Shown here: positions 14,763-28,522 of the stretch, one piece after another
Position numbering within the stretch: the first letter of the stretch is position 1
Layout of the letters: each line of letters opens with the position of its first letter
NCBI GenBank assembly: GCA_037975125.1
Contig: CM075854.1
Coordinates: forward strand, 63,924,571 to 63,988,570
Reading direction: 5' to 3'
Origin: Latrodectus hesperus
Taxonomy: Eukaryota > Arthropoda > Arachnida > Araneae > Theridiidae
DNA length: 64,000 nucleotides
Position numbers and translations under genes: made by a program
Notes under the pieces: generated by a model
The model's input: only the letters and a program-made list of their open reading frames with translations
Told to the model about the DNA's origin: nothing
Databases searched by the model: none

Positions 14763-16185
14763 GATAGCCTATAGTTTTACTCTGTTATATTTCTCATGAG
14801 ATATTATGGAGTATTTTTCCTATATAGGATAAGGCTCGGGTCTATACAATTTTCACCATTCTTCATGAGTGGTTCAAAATCAAAATGTAATTTCAATGAC
14901 AGATTGATATCATTGATCTGAAACAACAAAAGTTCAAGGGCTTCAGAATGCATAGTTGAATGTTTGCTTGTTTATTTTACTTTCATGTGTTTACAGGTTG
15001 TATCCTCACCAAAGTAAATGACTTCATATACTGATTGTAACATATATATAGCCGTAGTTAATTATTATTTACTATAGTTGCATTAATTTCTTCGTATGGG
15101 TATGGATTATATACATCTTTTACTTGAATTTCTGTATCTGTTTTTTTTACAAGTGAATAAGTTTTGATGAATTGTACAACAAAATTAATATTTAGATATG
15201 AAAATAAAAGATCTAGAGAAAAAAATGCCTTACGTACTTTTCTCTCTAGTTTTTTGATAAAAACTAGAGATAAAAAACTCTTGTGTCTTGTCATTAGTGT
15301 ATTTTTAAAAAAACAATTACACTATTTATCTACTTATTCTTTGCATTTTACTTCCTTAAAGATAACAAAAATGGGAAAATTATGTGAGTGAGTTAAGTAT
15401 TTTGTAAGAAAAATTACCACGACGATGTATAATTTGCTTTACTTTATGAAAATATATGACTAAAGTTACACGTCATATCACAAGGATTGTAAATCTAATC
15501 AGTAGAGCATATTTTCTTGGTGTAGCAACTAATATTGAAAACTTTAATCTGAAGTATTAGCAAAAAATGTGTTAGTTTTCTATTAAGTTTCTAACTCCAT
15601 TAGTTTCCCGGCGTTTAGCTCGGCGGCTAATTGAAATTATTGACCAGCGCTTTTAGACAGTTATAAATGTAGGCATTAATTAGATCCCTAATGGATACAA
15701 AATAAGTAGATAAAAAATATCTTGACGTAATTTAAGATATTTAAGGCATAGTCAAAACATGTCTCACAGAAATTGAGATGTAGAACAAGTTCAAAACTCT
15801 CTCTCAGAAAGCAATTTAAGAGATTTAATTATAGTCATATTTTAATGGAATTTTGACACTTGATACTTAATTTTTTCTTGCTTATTTTAAATACAATTTT
15901 TTTCATTTTATGTCTTTAAAATAACATGAATTATTGCTGTCGTATTATGTTTCTGAAATATGAACTTACGTCTCCTTTAGCTAAATCAACAACGATTGTC
16001 TTTAAATTTGCAGTAAGATAAAGCAAAAATAAACTGTTTTGAAATAATAGTGTTTCTAGCAAATACATATCCCTAATTCATGAGTAAATTTTTAGTTAAA
16101 AATTTTTTTTTGCTTTTTATTTTTCAAATATTAAATCTTTTATGGAAGTTCAAATGATGTATAAGAGTTAATATATGTGTAAAGA

Positions 16186-16224
16186 ATTGCTTATCAAAAG
16201 TCTATTCAACTTTTGATAAACAAT
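16186..16224. repeat. 16-bp inverted repeat, one mismatch
   Basis: Arms at 16186-16201 and 16209-16224 pair over 16 positions with a single mismatch across a 7-nt loop. No transposon context seen. Confidence 0.6.
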
Positions 16225-17627
16225 TATTTTGGGTTTTCACACATTATTTTTGCATTGATACTGTAATAGTCTATTTTACTTTATCAGCTCGTATGTATCC
16301 TTTATTGTTCTGTTTTATAAAGATAATGGTATAATTTAGTTCACTCTGTTATTTGAGAAATGCATATGAATTCTAAGCCAGTAACTTTCATTGTATAACA
16401 AATAACTTTATCATTAGAGAGAGAAAGAGAGACTTTTAAAAACAAGTGCAGTTCTTATAAAAATCATCCATTTTAAGCATTAAATATTTTAAAAGATATT
16501 ATTATTACATGTATGAAACTAATAAATTTAAGCGCGTTGATGTATGCAACTAAAAGATGCACCCATATACGTATATACTTATATAACATATAAGATATTA
16601 TTATACACATAAGACATACTTATGTATACACCTAAAAAATGTCACTATGCATCTACTGTAGTTAAAAATAATATTATACTGTAGCATCTACTATAGTTAA
16701 ATCTACTGTAGTTAAATAATTTTGTATGAAATTAAAGTGATATAAAATAGTAAGAATTAGAGAGTAATATAAATAATTACATTCACAAGTAAGATTGTTA
16801 TTAATATAAGATACTTGATTGTAGTATATGAAGAATTTAAAATGGGTAAATTTAAGTTACCTTCCTCTCAGAAATGTGCATCACTTCTGAATCATTAACG
16901 TAACTATAAAATACGGGATGTTTTTGATTGGTCAGTTTCCTCCTTCCCATGTTACATCATAATGTTGAAAAGTTACTGAGGATTTACTAATATAATTACT
17001 AAAATAAATTGTAAAGTGAATATATTCAATGAGAAAAATACTCTGTTAAGATGATAAAGATAATTAGACAACAATTTCCTCAAGTATCCCAATAATATAA
17101 TCTTGCTGGATTTTATAATTCATGCATTTCTTAAGATCGATGTTACATTATACAACGTTTTATAGAGAAAATTGTATGTAGAAGATTAAAGTCATAGATA
17201 CATTTACTTCAGCTGAATATAAGTTTAAGATCATAAGCTTTTATTAAGAATTTTTGTGAATCCGAATTTGAATTTACATAATTTTAAAATCAAGCTTACA
17301 TAGCTTTTGATCTTTGATTAACATTGCAAACATTTATGTTTAAAAGTCAATATTCTGGAATTATATTCTAAATAGTTTTGATAAATGAAGAATGAAAATT
17401 ATATCAATAATAACCAATTGTGTGTATGTCTCTAATTTGAATTTTCAAAATCCAGAATATTGACATTTGCTGAAATTTAAGTATAATTTCTTGATATTTC
17501 TTTTTTATATTAAAAATCTTCACAAACGTGAATAAAATATAAGTTTTCAAAATGTTCTAACACATTAAATCCCTTTTTTAGATACTGGTGGGAAATTGGT
17601 GATACACAATACTCCTATTATTGTTGT

Positions 17628-17669
17628 AAGTAATTTCTTATGACATAAAAACTACATAAGAAATTGCTT
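17628..17669. repeat. 15-bp inverted repeat, one mismatch
   Basis: Arms aagtaatttcttatg (17628-17642) and cataagaaattgctt (17655-17669) pair with one mismatch across a 12-nt loop. Confidence 0.6.
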
Positions 17670-19955
17670 CGTATCGATAAGTTATAAAAATGTTCCTATT
17701 ATTTTAGACATCAATAATTATATTCCATCTGGGATTAAAATAGTTCAAGTTGATGTAATTTATTTCAATAATTGTAATAATACATAGTTCACCATATCTT
17801 AATAATCATTTCTCATTACTAAAATAAGTTGTGACAGTAAAAACCAAAATAGAAATTCTTCTTACATGGTATTTTCTAACTAAAACATATTAAGAGGAAT
17901 AAAAGAAAAAATGTAAATTTATTTTATAAGAAAATAATAGCATAAAATCAAAACGTCAAATATTCCTAGTGTATTCTAAATAGAAATGCTTGTAAAAAGT
18001 TAGAAGCTGTTATTAATTTGTTTACTACGAAATGATCAAAAAGTGACGATCCAATTTATTCTCTTCTTTACTCGTGAGAGTTAATTTAACCGATTATTAC
18101 GATACGAAATGAGTTTCAAAATGTCAATTAAATTTGAAACATCACTACAAGTATTTGCACTCAAAATGAGAAAGGACCCCGTAACAATTATATTGGAAAC
18201 TAGAGCCTTGACCATTTTGATAACATACATTGAGAAGGGAAATAAATTTCTCGAAATTTGTGTGCGTGTAAATTCACTTTCAATTGCTCTTTTAGATTAC
18301 ACATCTCTTTTTTAATTCTTAAAAAAATTTAATGCTTGAATATATTTTCACAATAATTAGGAAACAATAAGAATTTACAATTAAATATATTGCAATAGAA
18401 CTGTCTATGAAGCAATGATTTAAATGATTCTATAAGATTATTAAATTACATTGATGTTTGCTTGAAAAAACTTCCTTTATTCTATATAATTAATATTACA
18501 GGTAAAAGGCTATAAATTCATTAATTTAATAAAATCACAACGTTATATTAAACAATACAAATCGTATAAAATTTTTTTTATTGTTATAAAAAATTTAGTA
18601 AAATATTATATGTATTTTTTTATATACTAAAATAGCAACTTTATCAAATATTACATTCATCAAGGTCTAATAGAGATTATGTTTGCTAATATGATAACTA
18701 TTAATTTTTAAGAAAAGGAAATTTTTACAAATTTCTCCTCCCGAGGAATATTCAAAATAAATTTCTAGCAAATAATACTAAGGTAAATATATTTCGTATT
18801 ATTTTATTGCATTTTTTAAAATTTTCTTAGTAACTGCAATAATATTTTTCTGGATAAAGAAATATGTTTTTAAATACTAGAGAGGAAAGTTAATGTAAAA
18901 GATAAAGACGCAGAATAAAATGATTGCAAAGGCAAAATTATTTCTTTCAAATATTTTGTTAATAATTAAAAATCCCTGAACATTCCTTTGATAAAGTAGC
19001 TAAAATTTTATGGCTCAAAATAAATTAAAAGAAAAAGAATTGTTATATCTGATTTTGGTACAAAACTAGAAAAAATTTTCGTGTATCATTCTATATATAA
19101 CATAATTTTTAGAGTTAAAAAGGAAAGCAAACTTTCATTGTTTTTCTTAATTTTTATATCTTCTTTCATGAAAAACTTTTAACGAAATTATCAAAAGCCT
19201 CAATGTAAAAACTCCAGTAAAAATAATAATATAAGATAAGATTTTAAGTGTCTCAACTTTGTAAAACATTTACATTGAAGAAAAAATTGATAAAAAAATT
19301 GTTAATGAAGACTGAATGAAATTTTACGTCCAGTGAAATTAAAATGAAGATAATGATGAGAGAAAATAAAAAGTAAAAAAAAGTGTTTTTATGGAGTATT
19401 AAAAAAACTTGCGAATTAATTTGCCATTTCATTTTTACTTTAAAACTTGTGTGTCTCGTTATTTTTTTTATACGTACAGATTAACTCTCATTCTTTTTTC
19501 TTTTACTTAGCTTTTATTATCGTAAAATTGCCGAAGCAGAAGCGAGGAAAATTTATAAATATTAAAAGAAAGAATGAATGGAATTTATTATTTTTTTTAA
19601 AAAAAAGAAAGATAAAAAAGATTGAATTGATAAATGTTTGTGACCGTGTGCTTTTGAAATTTTACCTTAAATGCATATTTGAGAATCAATTATCCATGAA
19701 CGTGTACTTGAAATTATTTGAAGAAAATACAGAGATAAATTCTATAAATTTAAAATAAATAAGTATTTTATAAATGAATCAAAGTCAGTTCTTCGAATAT
19801 TTTCTCCAGTTTATAATTCATTTTGATGAAATTATAGTTTGTTCCATCAAAAGAAATTTATATTTTCAAAAAACTGAAAAAACAATAAATAATTTATTTT
19901 ATCATAATTAATAATTATACTTAAAATAGATGAGAGTAGCATTTTTTCGTCCATT

Positions 19956-19957
<2 letters not shown>

Positions 19958-20040
<83 letters not shown>

Positions 20041-20050
20041 GTATACATAT
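19958..20050. repeat. (TA)n microsatellite
   Basis: Nearly pure TA dinucleotides over about 90 bp, with a few C/G interruptions near the right end. Confidence 0.97.
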
Positions 20051-21432
20051 TTGTTGCACGAAATAGTTCATGATTACCTTATACTTATTTATAATTAATA
20101 TTAATAATGTTTGGAACTGAAAACATTTTTTTAGACTTTTATGCAGCAAATCAAATTTATGAAATTCGAACATATTACCATGCTAGTCACATCATGTCAT
20201 ACCCTTTTATTTAATATATTTATTTACTTATGAAAAATATTGAATAGCCTTGAAGTAGTAATGTAAATAAATGTATATAATATTTATTACGTCGGCTGGT
20301 TAAAATATCTTTTTGTGTTGATCAAACATTGAAATTCAATATTTTATGTATCTGAAATTATGTAAACATACATAAAATATGGGAAACAATTTTCTTTATT
20401 AGATTATATTATTTAAGAATTTCTAAGTTTTATCAACTACAAATAACTATTAATAATATTTTAATAATTAATGCTATGCATAAAATTAAAGCAGGTGGCA
20501 TTTTTATGCTCTTATTATTATTTTTTTTAAGTTAAAGAGCATTAAAACAAAACTCTCATGCTTCAAGCGGATTAAATTTTTGTTCAAGTTTCTTTTTTAA
20601 AAGATAGAATATATCGTATCTAGTGATTGTTATTGAAGTTAAAATTTTTTTCTTTTCGCTAATGAAGTGTTCTGAATAAAAAACTAAAACACTAAAATTT
20701 ATGGATCAACAAACTTAATAAAGTGATTTTAGAAGTAATTAATTTAGTTATGTGTATTTTCAAGCATTTTACATATATACAAAGAAATTTAAAAAATGAA
20801 ATTTTAAAATGTTTTTTCAAAAATAAATTTCAAGCTATATTTTCTATTTATAAGCTATTTTACTAGCTGCTAAAAAAATAGTTTTCTCATTAATTAAAAT
20901 TAGTCTTAGCGTTAATAAATAAGATTTTGCCATGAAAAATTACAGCTTGATTATTTTTCTATCCATTATGATTTTAATTTTCTTAAGTAGTTTCTAACAC
21001 ATTTTTTCTTAATTAAATTCAAAACTTAATGCGCTTTGAAATATTCTTTCCTAAAAAAGTTAATTTGTAAATAAATAAAAAAAGATAAAATCATTAAAAA
21101 TGAATGTACATACATTTAAATTTTATTTTCTTCATATCAAGTTCTACCAAACATAATTAATTGTTTTGACGAACATCTTACTTATGCATGTTTTTAAAAT
21201 ATTAAAGAAAAACTATATTTTTAATTATTTTCTGTCATATACCTAAATATAACCTGTAGTATAAAAATGTTTTAATAATTTGACGTAGAATTCAACATGA
21301 AGGGCGTAGAATTATCATAAGAATTTTTAGCAGATAAATTTGATTAAGTAAAAATTTATAAATTTCCTCTCTATATAAAACATTCTAATTCAACAGAAAG
21401 TTAAACGATTTTAGAAACACTTTTAGCTTAGT
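20051..21432. other. AT-rich unique DNA, no gene seen
   Basis: Nothing beyond AT-rich, low-complexity sequence could be supported. Confidence 0.6.
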
Positions 21433-21552
21433 ATTTGCCGCCCAACTTGTCTAGTGGTCAGCGTGCTTGACTACGGATAGGTAGGTCCTGGGTTCGAATC
21501 CCGGTTATCGGGCATGGATGTACTTTCTCTATCTATCCTGTCTTTGTCCTCC
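21433..21552 (+). repeat. tRNA-derived SINE, family C head, truncated
   Basis: This is the only plus-strand SINE seen. It has an A-box-like TGTCTAGTGGTCAGCG and a perfect B box, GGTTCGAATCC, followed by the CTCTCTAT..CCTGTCTTTGTCC body start shared with the family C copy at 9.0 kb. The family C body beyond that point is missing. The head is tRNA-like, but its would-be acceptor arms pair poorly, so I call a SINE and not a tRNA gene. No clear duplication found. Confidence 0.8.
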
Positions 21553-24500
21553 AGAATTTTAATCTGATGAATGAAGAGTTTTTGCCATAATTTGTTATTC
21601 GTAACTATGCATCTTCAAGGGTGTAGCGAAATCTGAAAAAAAGAAGAAAAAATGGGCCCTCTCAAGTGCTGTTATGACTTTCAATTTTCTTTGTGCATCG
21701 AATTTATAACACATTTTTAAGCAATAAATTATTTATTATTTTCTATGTTTGCACAGAACACAAAATAAATTTGCGTGAAACTTTATAAACGAAAACACAC
21801 ACTGCCAGCATTCTAAACAGTCCCCTCGTTCTTCCTCTGAATTTTTCTATTTAGGCAGTATCAAAGAGACATTTTTGTAACAGGAATCATGTCTGATAAT
21901 GCAAAACTCATTTGTGAAATATATTAGGATGACCTGAAATGTAAAATATGTTAGTTAGATTTCCAACAAACACAATATTTATAACAAAATTCAAATTATG
22001 GCAGTTTGTTCTTTGTACTTCATAATTTCAGTTGGTTTGTGAATCTCTAAGATCAATTTTGGCCCCTTAGAAATCTGTAATTTTTAGAGAAATGTGCTCT
22101 ACTATAAACATCCACACCCTGAAGGGAGTTGTATCGAAAAACTGTTGAACTATAAGGCAAACAATAGACCACCAGAATTGACTATCAGCTTGAATTTTAA
22201 CTGGGGACATAAAGAAGAGCTTTATTGTGAACTATTATCATAGCTGTAATACAAAAAAAAAACTGTTGAAATTTAATGAAGCAATAGTTAAAAAGTTCAT
22301 TTACTCTGGTAATGGAACGTAGAGAGAGACCATATTTTGAAGAAAGATTTACAGATATTTTTAAGGGATTGTTAGAATTATTGCCTCCTTACTCCTGCAT
22401 TATTCTTCAGATTATCATTTGTTCCAATCAAGCAGCATTCCTTTTCCGTCTTGTATTTTTAGATATTGGGAGAAATGCAAACATGGTTTTATGACTTCAT
22501 TAACGATGGATCCTTCTTCACTTCTTATGTCGAGCAATTGCTTCAAAAAATACGGTAGTTTGTAGAAAGGGATAATTTTTATTTTAATGATTACTTTTTG
22601 ACTTTTTTTCACTTAGCAGGCACATGATATTGTTTTAGTAAAGGTTTAAACTTACTTTAAAACTTTCATCAAATAATTAGTAAGACATACTAAGTTAGAG
22701 ATAATAAGTTAAGTTTTAAGTTAAAATTTATTACTTACATTTTAAAATGGAATTAATAAAAAAGCATAAATTACACCATTCAACAATAGAAAAAAGGATA
22801 CAATAAAATATTATCCTATTTGAGATTACCGTTTTTAATTTTTCACATATTGTAATAATTTTTTTAATATCTTAAAGTAATTTTTGAATAAGAATTAAAG
22901 CATATTACAAGTCTATAATCCGTAACTGCCTTATAAGAATTCAAATCGGCCTGCATTCTATTTTTAGGATGTTAGTTGATTTGAATCCTCATAAGAATGA
23001 TTTATTTAGTTATTACTTAAATCATTTTTGCTGTTTGTTTCAGAGCATCTGACATGATATTTAATGATTAATTTTCTCAAATAAACAAAGCTAATCTTAG
23101 ATCAAAATCATATGATAGTCCCTTTTGAGTTACGCATCTGCAAACATTGCTCAGCATTTATTAGTCTGAAGAGAAACTTATTAATCATAAAATCACTGTA
23201 ACCTCTATTAAGAAGTAATTAATGATTACATTTTAAATGGTGTTTCTAATAAATTACCCGGAAATTAGTTTTCGAAATGAAACTAATTTTCATTAAATTG
23301 TTAATCTCTTTTCCCGAAAGCCTTTTGCATAGTATACAATATGGTAATTTAACAATTTCAGTATGTATTTTACACCTTAATCTTTGTTTGATTTATGTGA
23401 AATATACTTCAATTAATCCTGGTAAAATGGATTAATGCATTTGGTTGAAATTTTCATGACAAGTTTTGAGATTATCAAAAGAGGAAAAATATGAGGTAAC
23501 GAAATGTTTTTTTCATGTGGACTTATTTAAATTTAATTATATATTTTAGAAAAATAACGGCTTTAAAATTGTCTATTTGGTGTTTAAACTCACAGTTAAC
23601 CTATTTTAATAAGTAGAAAATCTTTGTTTATATTTACTATAGATTTTATGATATTTGAAAGAAATGAAAGTAAAGTCACATGTATCTTAAAATATAGAGA
23701 TATTTGATATAATTTAGATTTTTGTCCCATTTAGTATGATATTTTTTCCTAGAATTTAATGTTAATTTTATTACATCCCTTTCAAACGTATTCTCTTTTC
23801 GTAATTTCATTATGACTTTATATTATTTATCTAAAATTTACAATGTGATTTGTGTCATTTACAATATTTTTGTTAAATAAGATATTTCAGATAGCTGGGC
23901 CTATCGTTATTAGGGTACTTTTATTCAACCACGGAGCAAAGATTAACATAAATATTTATATTATATAAATCTTTGTAATGATATATATATTACAAACCTT
24001 CTAGAATTGCAAAAAAAATTACACTTTTGGGAAACAATACAAATAAATTCAAATGTTATTTATATTAATTTTTTAAATGGATGTATTAATTTTAAACATA
24101 TTAATTTTTAATGGAATTATATTTCTATGAACACCTAAGAATGTGATGCTTAATATTCACGACAAGTCACTTATTAATACTCACAAAGTTTATTATAGTT
24201 TGTAAAATAATAGAGGAAATTATATATGTACATGAACTTATTAATGAACATGTTGTTTTCAAAAAGGATAAAAATTTAATTATTTAGGCAAATAATTCAG
24301 AAACATTTAGATATCTCTCATTCCTTGAAAAGTTTTTGTTCAAAGTATTATTTAATTTTTAATTATTTCTATATATTTAAAAAATATTTCCCATTTTTTA
24401 CTGCGGATAACATTCTTACAAAAGTATTAACAATTATGAGAAAATAATAGTGCTTTCAACAATTGAGTTAAAATATTAAAAAGTTAAAGAAAATTGAAAC

Positions 24501-26630
24501 AATATTGATATTAGTGAAAGGAGTTATACTAAATTTATAACTTTGATTATCGATATTTGAGTGACCTTAAGGATTTTAAACTTTTCGTGGTGATAAATTA
24601 ATATTTCTGATATTATTATAGTCTTTCGATATTTAATTTAAATCAATGATTATAATTCATTAAAATTCAATTATTTATTACAATTCAAAATGTGCTTACA
24701 GTATACCCTCTTCAGGGGGGCATAATGAAAGCACATTTTAATAAACTTTCTTCAGTTTGCTTTGGTAAATTCATAGATTTAAGTAGAATATTTGTGAGTG
24801 TAGGAGAAATTTACTTTGCAAATAGCACTTTACATAGAATTTATTCATTAAAAATAAACTAAATAAGCCCAGTATACATACAATCACATTTTGAAAATAA
24901 GAGCAAATAAAAATTAAATTATAAATTGGTAAATATTTTTAAATAAAAATTTTATTGTTTTTGTTTCTAGATTTAATTTGCGCTCAGTTGCGTAAAATAG
25001 TAGTTTCATTGGAGTAAAAACTATTTTAATTATAGTTACTTTGCTACTTTTTAAAAAAGTCCTTTGAATATGATATTTTTTTCTGTCAAATTTAATTAAT
25101 TAAATTTGAATTCTGTAAAAATGTAAAACTATTGAATATGTTATCCTGCACACTTCAGTTTATATTTATGTTATTAATAAATGGAGTTTATGATTGATGT
25201 AAATTAATATCATCCAATTATTTTTAATATTTATCTTAAATTGTAAAAAGTTAATAAAAGCAATTAAAAAGAAAAATATATAAAATATGGTTTTCTAAAT
25301 ATTACAAAATTTCTGGAATCCTTACTTTACCATTACAACACTTAATAGTTTAATTGAAAAGGAAAATCCTTAACAAAATGTAGGAAAATTATTTAAAGCA
25401 AGATAATTAATAAATCAGAGATTCAGTAAATTCATTATTAAAGGTCTCTATACTAAATTAATATTGATGTATAACATTATAACAGCCAAATTCTTCAAAA
25501 TTTATATCTTAAGGTAATTTTACAATATATAAATAATTATAGGAAACTATTAATTTCCATTCCTATTTTTCTAAAATCATTTGTTTAGGAAATAAGTATA
25601 TTGAAGTATGATAGTTAATGCAAATTTATTAGTTTTGAGAGTTAAGGAAATAACATGAATTAAAAAATTAGTATGTTTTTGTGAAAAGACGTCTCTCCCC
25701 GTTTAATACTTAACTGTGTCATATATTTTCTCATAAAGTGTTCCTAGAACATAATTTCCAGCTCATTCCTTATAGTTCCTTCCTGCGAAGGGAAAATTTA
25801 TTTTAAAGATTATCGAATAATGCCTACGCGTGGGTGGAAGATATATTAAGACAAGGATTACTACGGAATAATGATGACAAAGCTTGTCGAAGAGTGGTTT
25901 TCCTAATCAATACTTTGATAATTTTAGTTTTCGCGTTTCTATATCATTAGAATTGTTTCAGATTTCTTTAGAATGTTATTACAAATGATGCAAGGATAAA
26001 AACAAAACTTTATTAAATGTTGTAACTAAATGTTCTTTTTTTAAGCAATCATATAAAGAAATAAATAAAAGAAAATTTTTTTCAATTTATAAAGGGTTTT
26101 TATTCCGTGACATGTGCTTTTAGGTTATACATAATTACATATACGTGTTTTTATATTCATAGTTAAACTATCGGAAGTAAATAAATGACACAGATTTTTA
26201 AATATTTAAGTAAATATTCTGAAAAAGCTGTGTATTTCTAAAGGCTTAGCTATCACATTCAAAAATAAAAAAATTATTTTAAGTGAGACAGGAATTTAAA
26301 TAAATTACAGGTCATTCATTCAGTTAAAGTTTGAAAATTTCTTTTCAATTAAAGAATTTAATATATTACATATGCTTATTTAATATACAGGATAGTCCAA
26401 AGGCATGATATAAACTATTGTACGTTCCTGATTTCAAATGTATGGATGTAAGTATAATTCTTCCATACTGTAATAGCACATATATTGACATTTAAAGTGA
26501 ATACTTGGTTACTGAAATTAATAATAAGCAATATTAAATCATTGACTTTGGAAGTAGGATTATTTATAGTAAGAGAGAATTCTATGAGAATAATCTCGGA
26601 ATGAAATGCTTATCACCAATAGACAAGCAT
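21553..26630. other. AT-rich DNA, no gene seen
   Basis: No gene could be supported. A GC-richer stretch at about 22000-22240 and another at 25690-25900 stand out from the background, but neither translates to a family I recognise. Confidence 0.5.
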
Positions 26631-26639
26631 ATCTTTCAG

Positions 26640-27110
26640 ATTTTGAAAAAAATATGGATACCTAGTGAATGGACACGATAATTGGTCCGATGTTCATTGA
26701 CAGTATGGTGACAGAAGTGCCTGAATCGAAAGTTCGAATCGAAAGTTGCCTGAGCTAGACGTCCTGAAGCGGCAACACGACACGTCGGTACTGGTCCATG
26801 CAGGATAGATCTCATCACCAAAGTAGTGCTGACGTCTTCATATGACTTGTAACGACTTTTACTGAGCACTTGATTGCATTGGTTGCAGAGAAATTCACGG
26901 GATAGAGTAGTTTCAATATTGATCGGACTTAAATCCAAGCGATTTCTTATGGAACTGAATCAAGTATAGAATCCAAAAGATGCCCCTATTTCACTGGAGG
27001 ACCTGAAATCGGCCATCAGAAGGGCAATTGGTGCACTTGATTTCAGAGCACTTCAGAGAGTTATGACAGAGTTCCGGATTCAGTTTTACAACATTTCTTT
27101 TCTAATACCC
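26640..27110 (+). pseudogene. DDE transposase C-terminal relic (mariner-like)
   Basis: The plus strand from about 26880 reads as a decayed transposase tail. A DLNPSDFLW motif near 26923-26950 matches the SPDLxPxDFFLWG block that carries the third catalytic aspartate in many Tc1/mariner-type transposases. After a frame change comes NPKDAPISLEDLKSAIRR and a helical segment, typical of the C-terminus of that class. Stops and frameshifts interrupt it. The GC-richer part from 26640 to 26880 probably belongs to the same element but gave no clear motif. The exact family is unsure; it differs from the DD34E Tc1 relics elsewhere in the window. Confidence 0.55.
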
Positions 27111-27164
27111 GGCTGATCTTAGGCCTTAGCCCTATTCAGCTCTATAAAAGGCGAAGTGATGGCA

Positions 27165-27328
27165 TCTCATATAGTGGGGTACCCAGTGGGTGTACCATCT
27201 TCACCCCGAAATTGAAGTGATAAAAAAAAGACAAACACAGAGAGAAAGAAACATCTATGCCCGAACCCGAACCCGTGACCTACTGCTTCGAAGTTACGGA
27301 TGCTAACTTCTCCGGCATCGTCCGGGAC
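27165..27328 (-). repeat. tRNA-derived SINE, family B-related, diverged
   Basis: GTACCCAGTGGGTG, then GACAAACACAGAGAGAAAGAAACATCTATGCCCGAACC, then a degenerate minus-strand B box and tRNA-like head repeat the order of elements in the family B copies. It lies just 3' of the transposase relic. No target-site duplication found. Confidence 0.65.
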
Positions 27329-27339
27329 TTTGCAACATT

Positions 27340-28440
27340 ATAGTAGGGAATAGTAGAAATTTCAAGCCTCTTGTATAGTAAATATTCATACCTTTACTCA
27401 AAAAAGTCATACTCTCGCATGTTTTCTTTATTCCACAAGGATTGCTCATTTTCTATCATACTTTTTGGATAACGATGTATTTCTTTTTATTCCTTAAATA
27501 TATTATAAAAATATGGTATGAATATGAGAAAATATGAGAATGAATTTTTAAAAATATTTCTGATTATATATTTCTGATTTTGTATCTAAAACAAATATCT
27601 ATTTTTAGTGTGAATAGTTTTATGTAAATAAAATACATTATTAACCTTATACGATTTAATTTCTAAACAAATGTTTCTCAAGATGGAAAATAATTTACAT
27701 TGTCTTTGTAAAAAAGTGTTTTATACAACATCTGAATTTGCTAGTGCATCATTTTCCCCATCAATAATGGATACAATCCGGCTACTGTGAAAAATTGTTA
27801 GGATTCATTATTTTATAAATTATGAGATGTATTTTGTGGTTATTTCTGCATTCTGGTGATCATCATTTAAAATGCAGGCTGTGAAAAATAATTTTTATTA
27901 TTGCAAAGAGAGAGAATAAACTAGCATGTTTAATAAGATGTAATGGCCAGACTTCTGCAACAGGTCCTGATCGGAAAAGGATTTCATCCAAAAAAAGACC
28001 TGAGTAAACATAACACCCTAAGAAGGTCACTATTTTTTTTGAAAATAGTGGCTTGAGATGACATCACTGATACATTTTGGAATTCCTTGACCATATTAGC
28101 AATTTTCACAGTGCCAGTTACATTTTAGAATTCTTCAACAGGGTTGACATACGTTATACATATACTATAGAGGTTATATTTTTTGAAAAAATACTTATTA
28201 TACAAGAGATACGAAAAAAGAATATATTATGTATATTAACTGACTTTACATATAAGAAGACTTTTATATTCACACTTCAAAAAATCATCTTTTAGGTTCA
28301 GCATTATTTATCATAAACATTTTTAATATCTTGAATATTTAGTTTCCTTTATATTACCTGTAATAAATCCTTGACTTACTACATATAATGGCCAATTTCA
28401 AAAGTTTATATCATGTTAAAAGGGTGCATTTTTATTTTGG
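27340..28440. other. AT-rich DNA, no gene seen
   Basis: An open frame at 28077-28295 is A/T-rich and matches nothing I know. No other feature supported. Confidence 0.5.
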
Positions 28441-28444
28441 ATTT

Positions 28445-28522
28445 AATATTCATGCATGAGGTGGAAATCGAACTTACAAACTGATGGTTCAAAAGGACGA
28501 AGCACAAATCATTTAGTCAAAA
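28445..28522 (-). repeat. Old degenerate SINE fragment, family A head
   Basis: CATGCATGAGGTGG, AATCGAACTTAC, AACTGATGGTTCAAAAGGACG and AATCATTTAGTC follow the same order as the tRNA-side half of family A (copy at 43910-44092), with many mismatches. Confidence 0.5.

Larger units (their letters stand above)
12541..19957. other. AT-rich DNA with small islands, no gene seen
   Basis: No gene could be supported. Items seen: a slightly GC-richer segment at 14225-15010 of unknown nature; a perfect 10-bp-stem hairpin at 14735-14762; a compact GC-rich patch at 15595-15690; strong hairpins at 16186-16224 and 17628-17669; a triple repeat of catctactrtagttaaa near 16648-16717; a 14-bp inverted repeat at 17346-17359/17451-17464. 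Short open frames at 18109-18315 and 19447-19758 resemble nothing I know and have chance-like composition. Confidence 0.5.

Noticed and set aside
21433..21510. Possible functional tRNA gene (clear A and B boxes)
   Set aside because: The acceptor arms pair poorly and the body continues into the SINE family C sequence; better explained as a SINE head.
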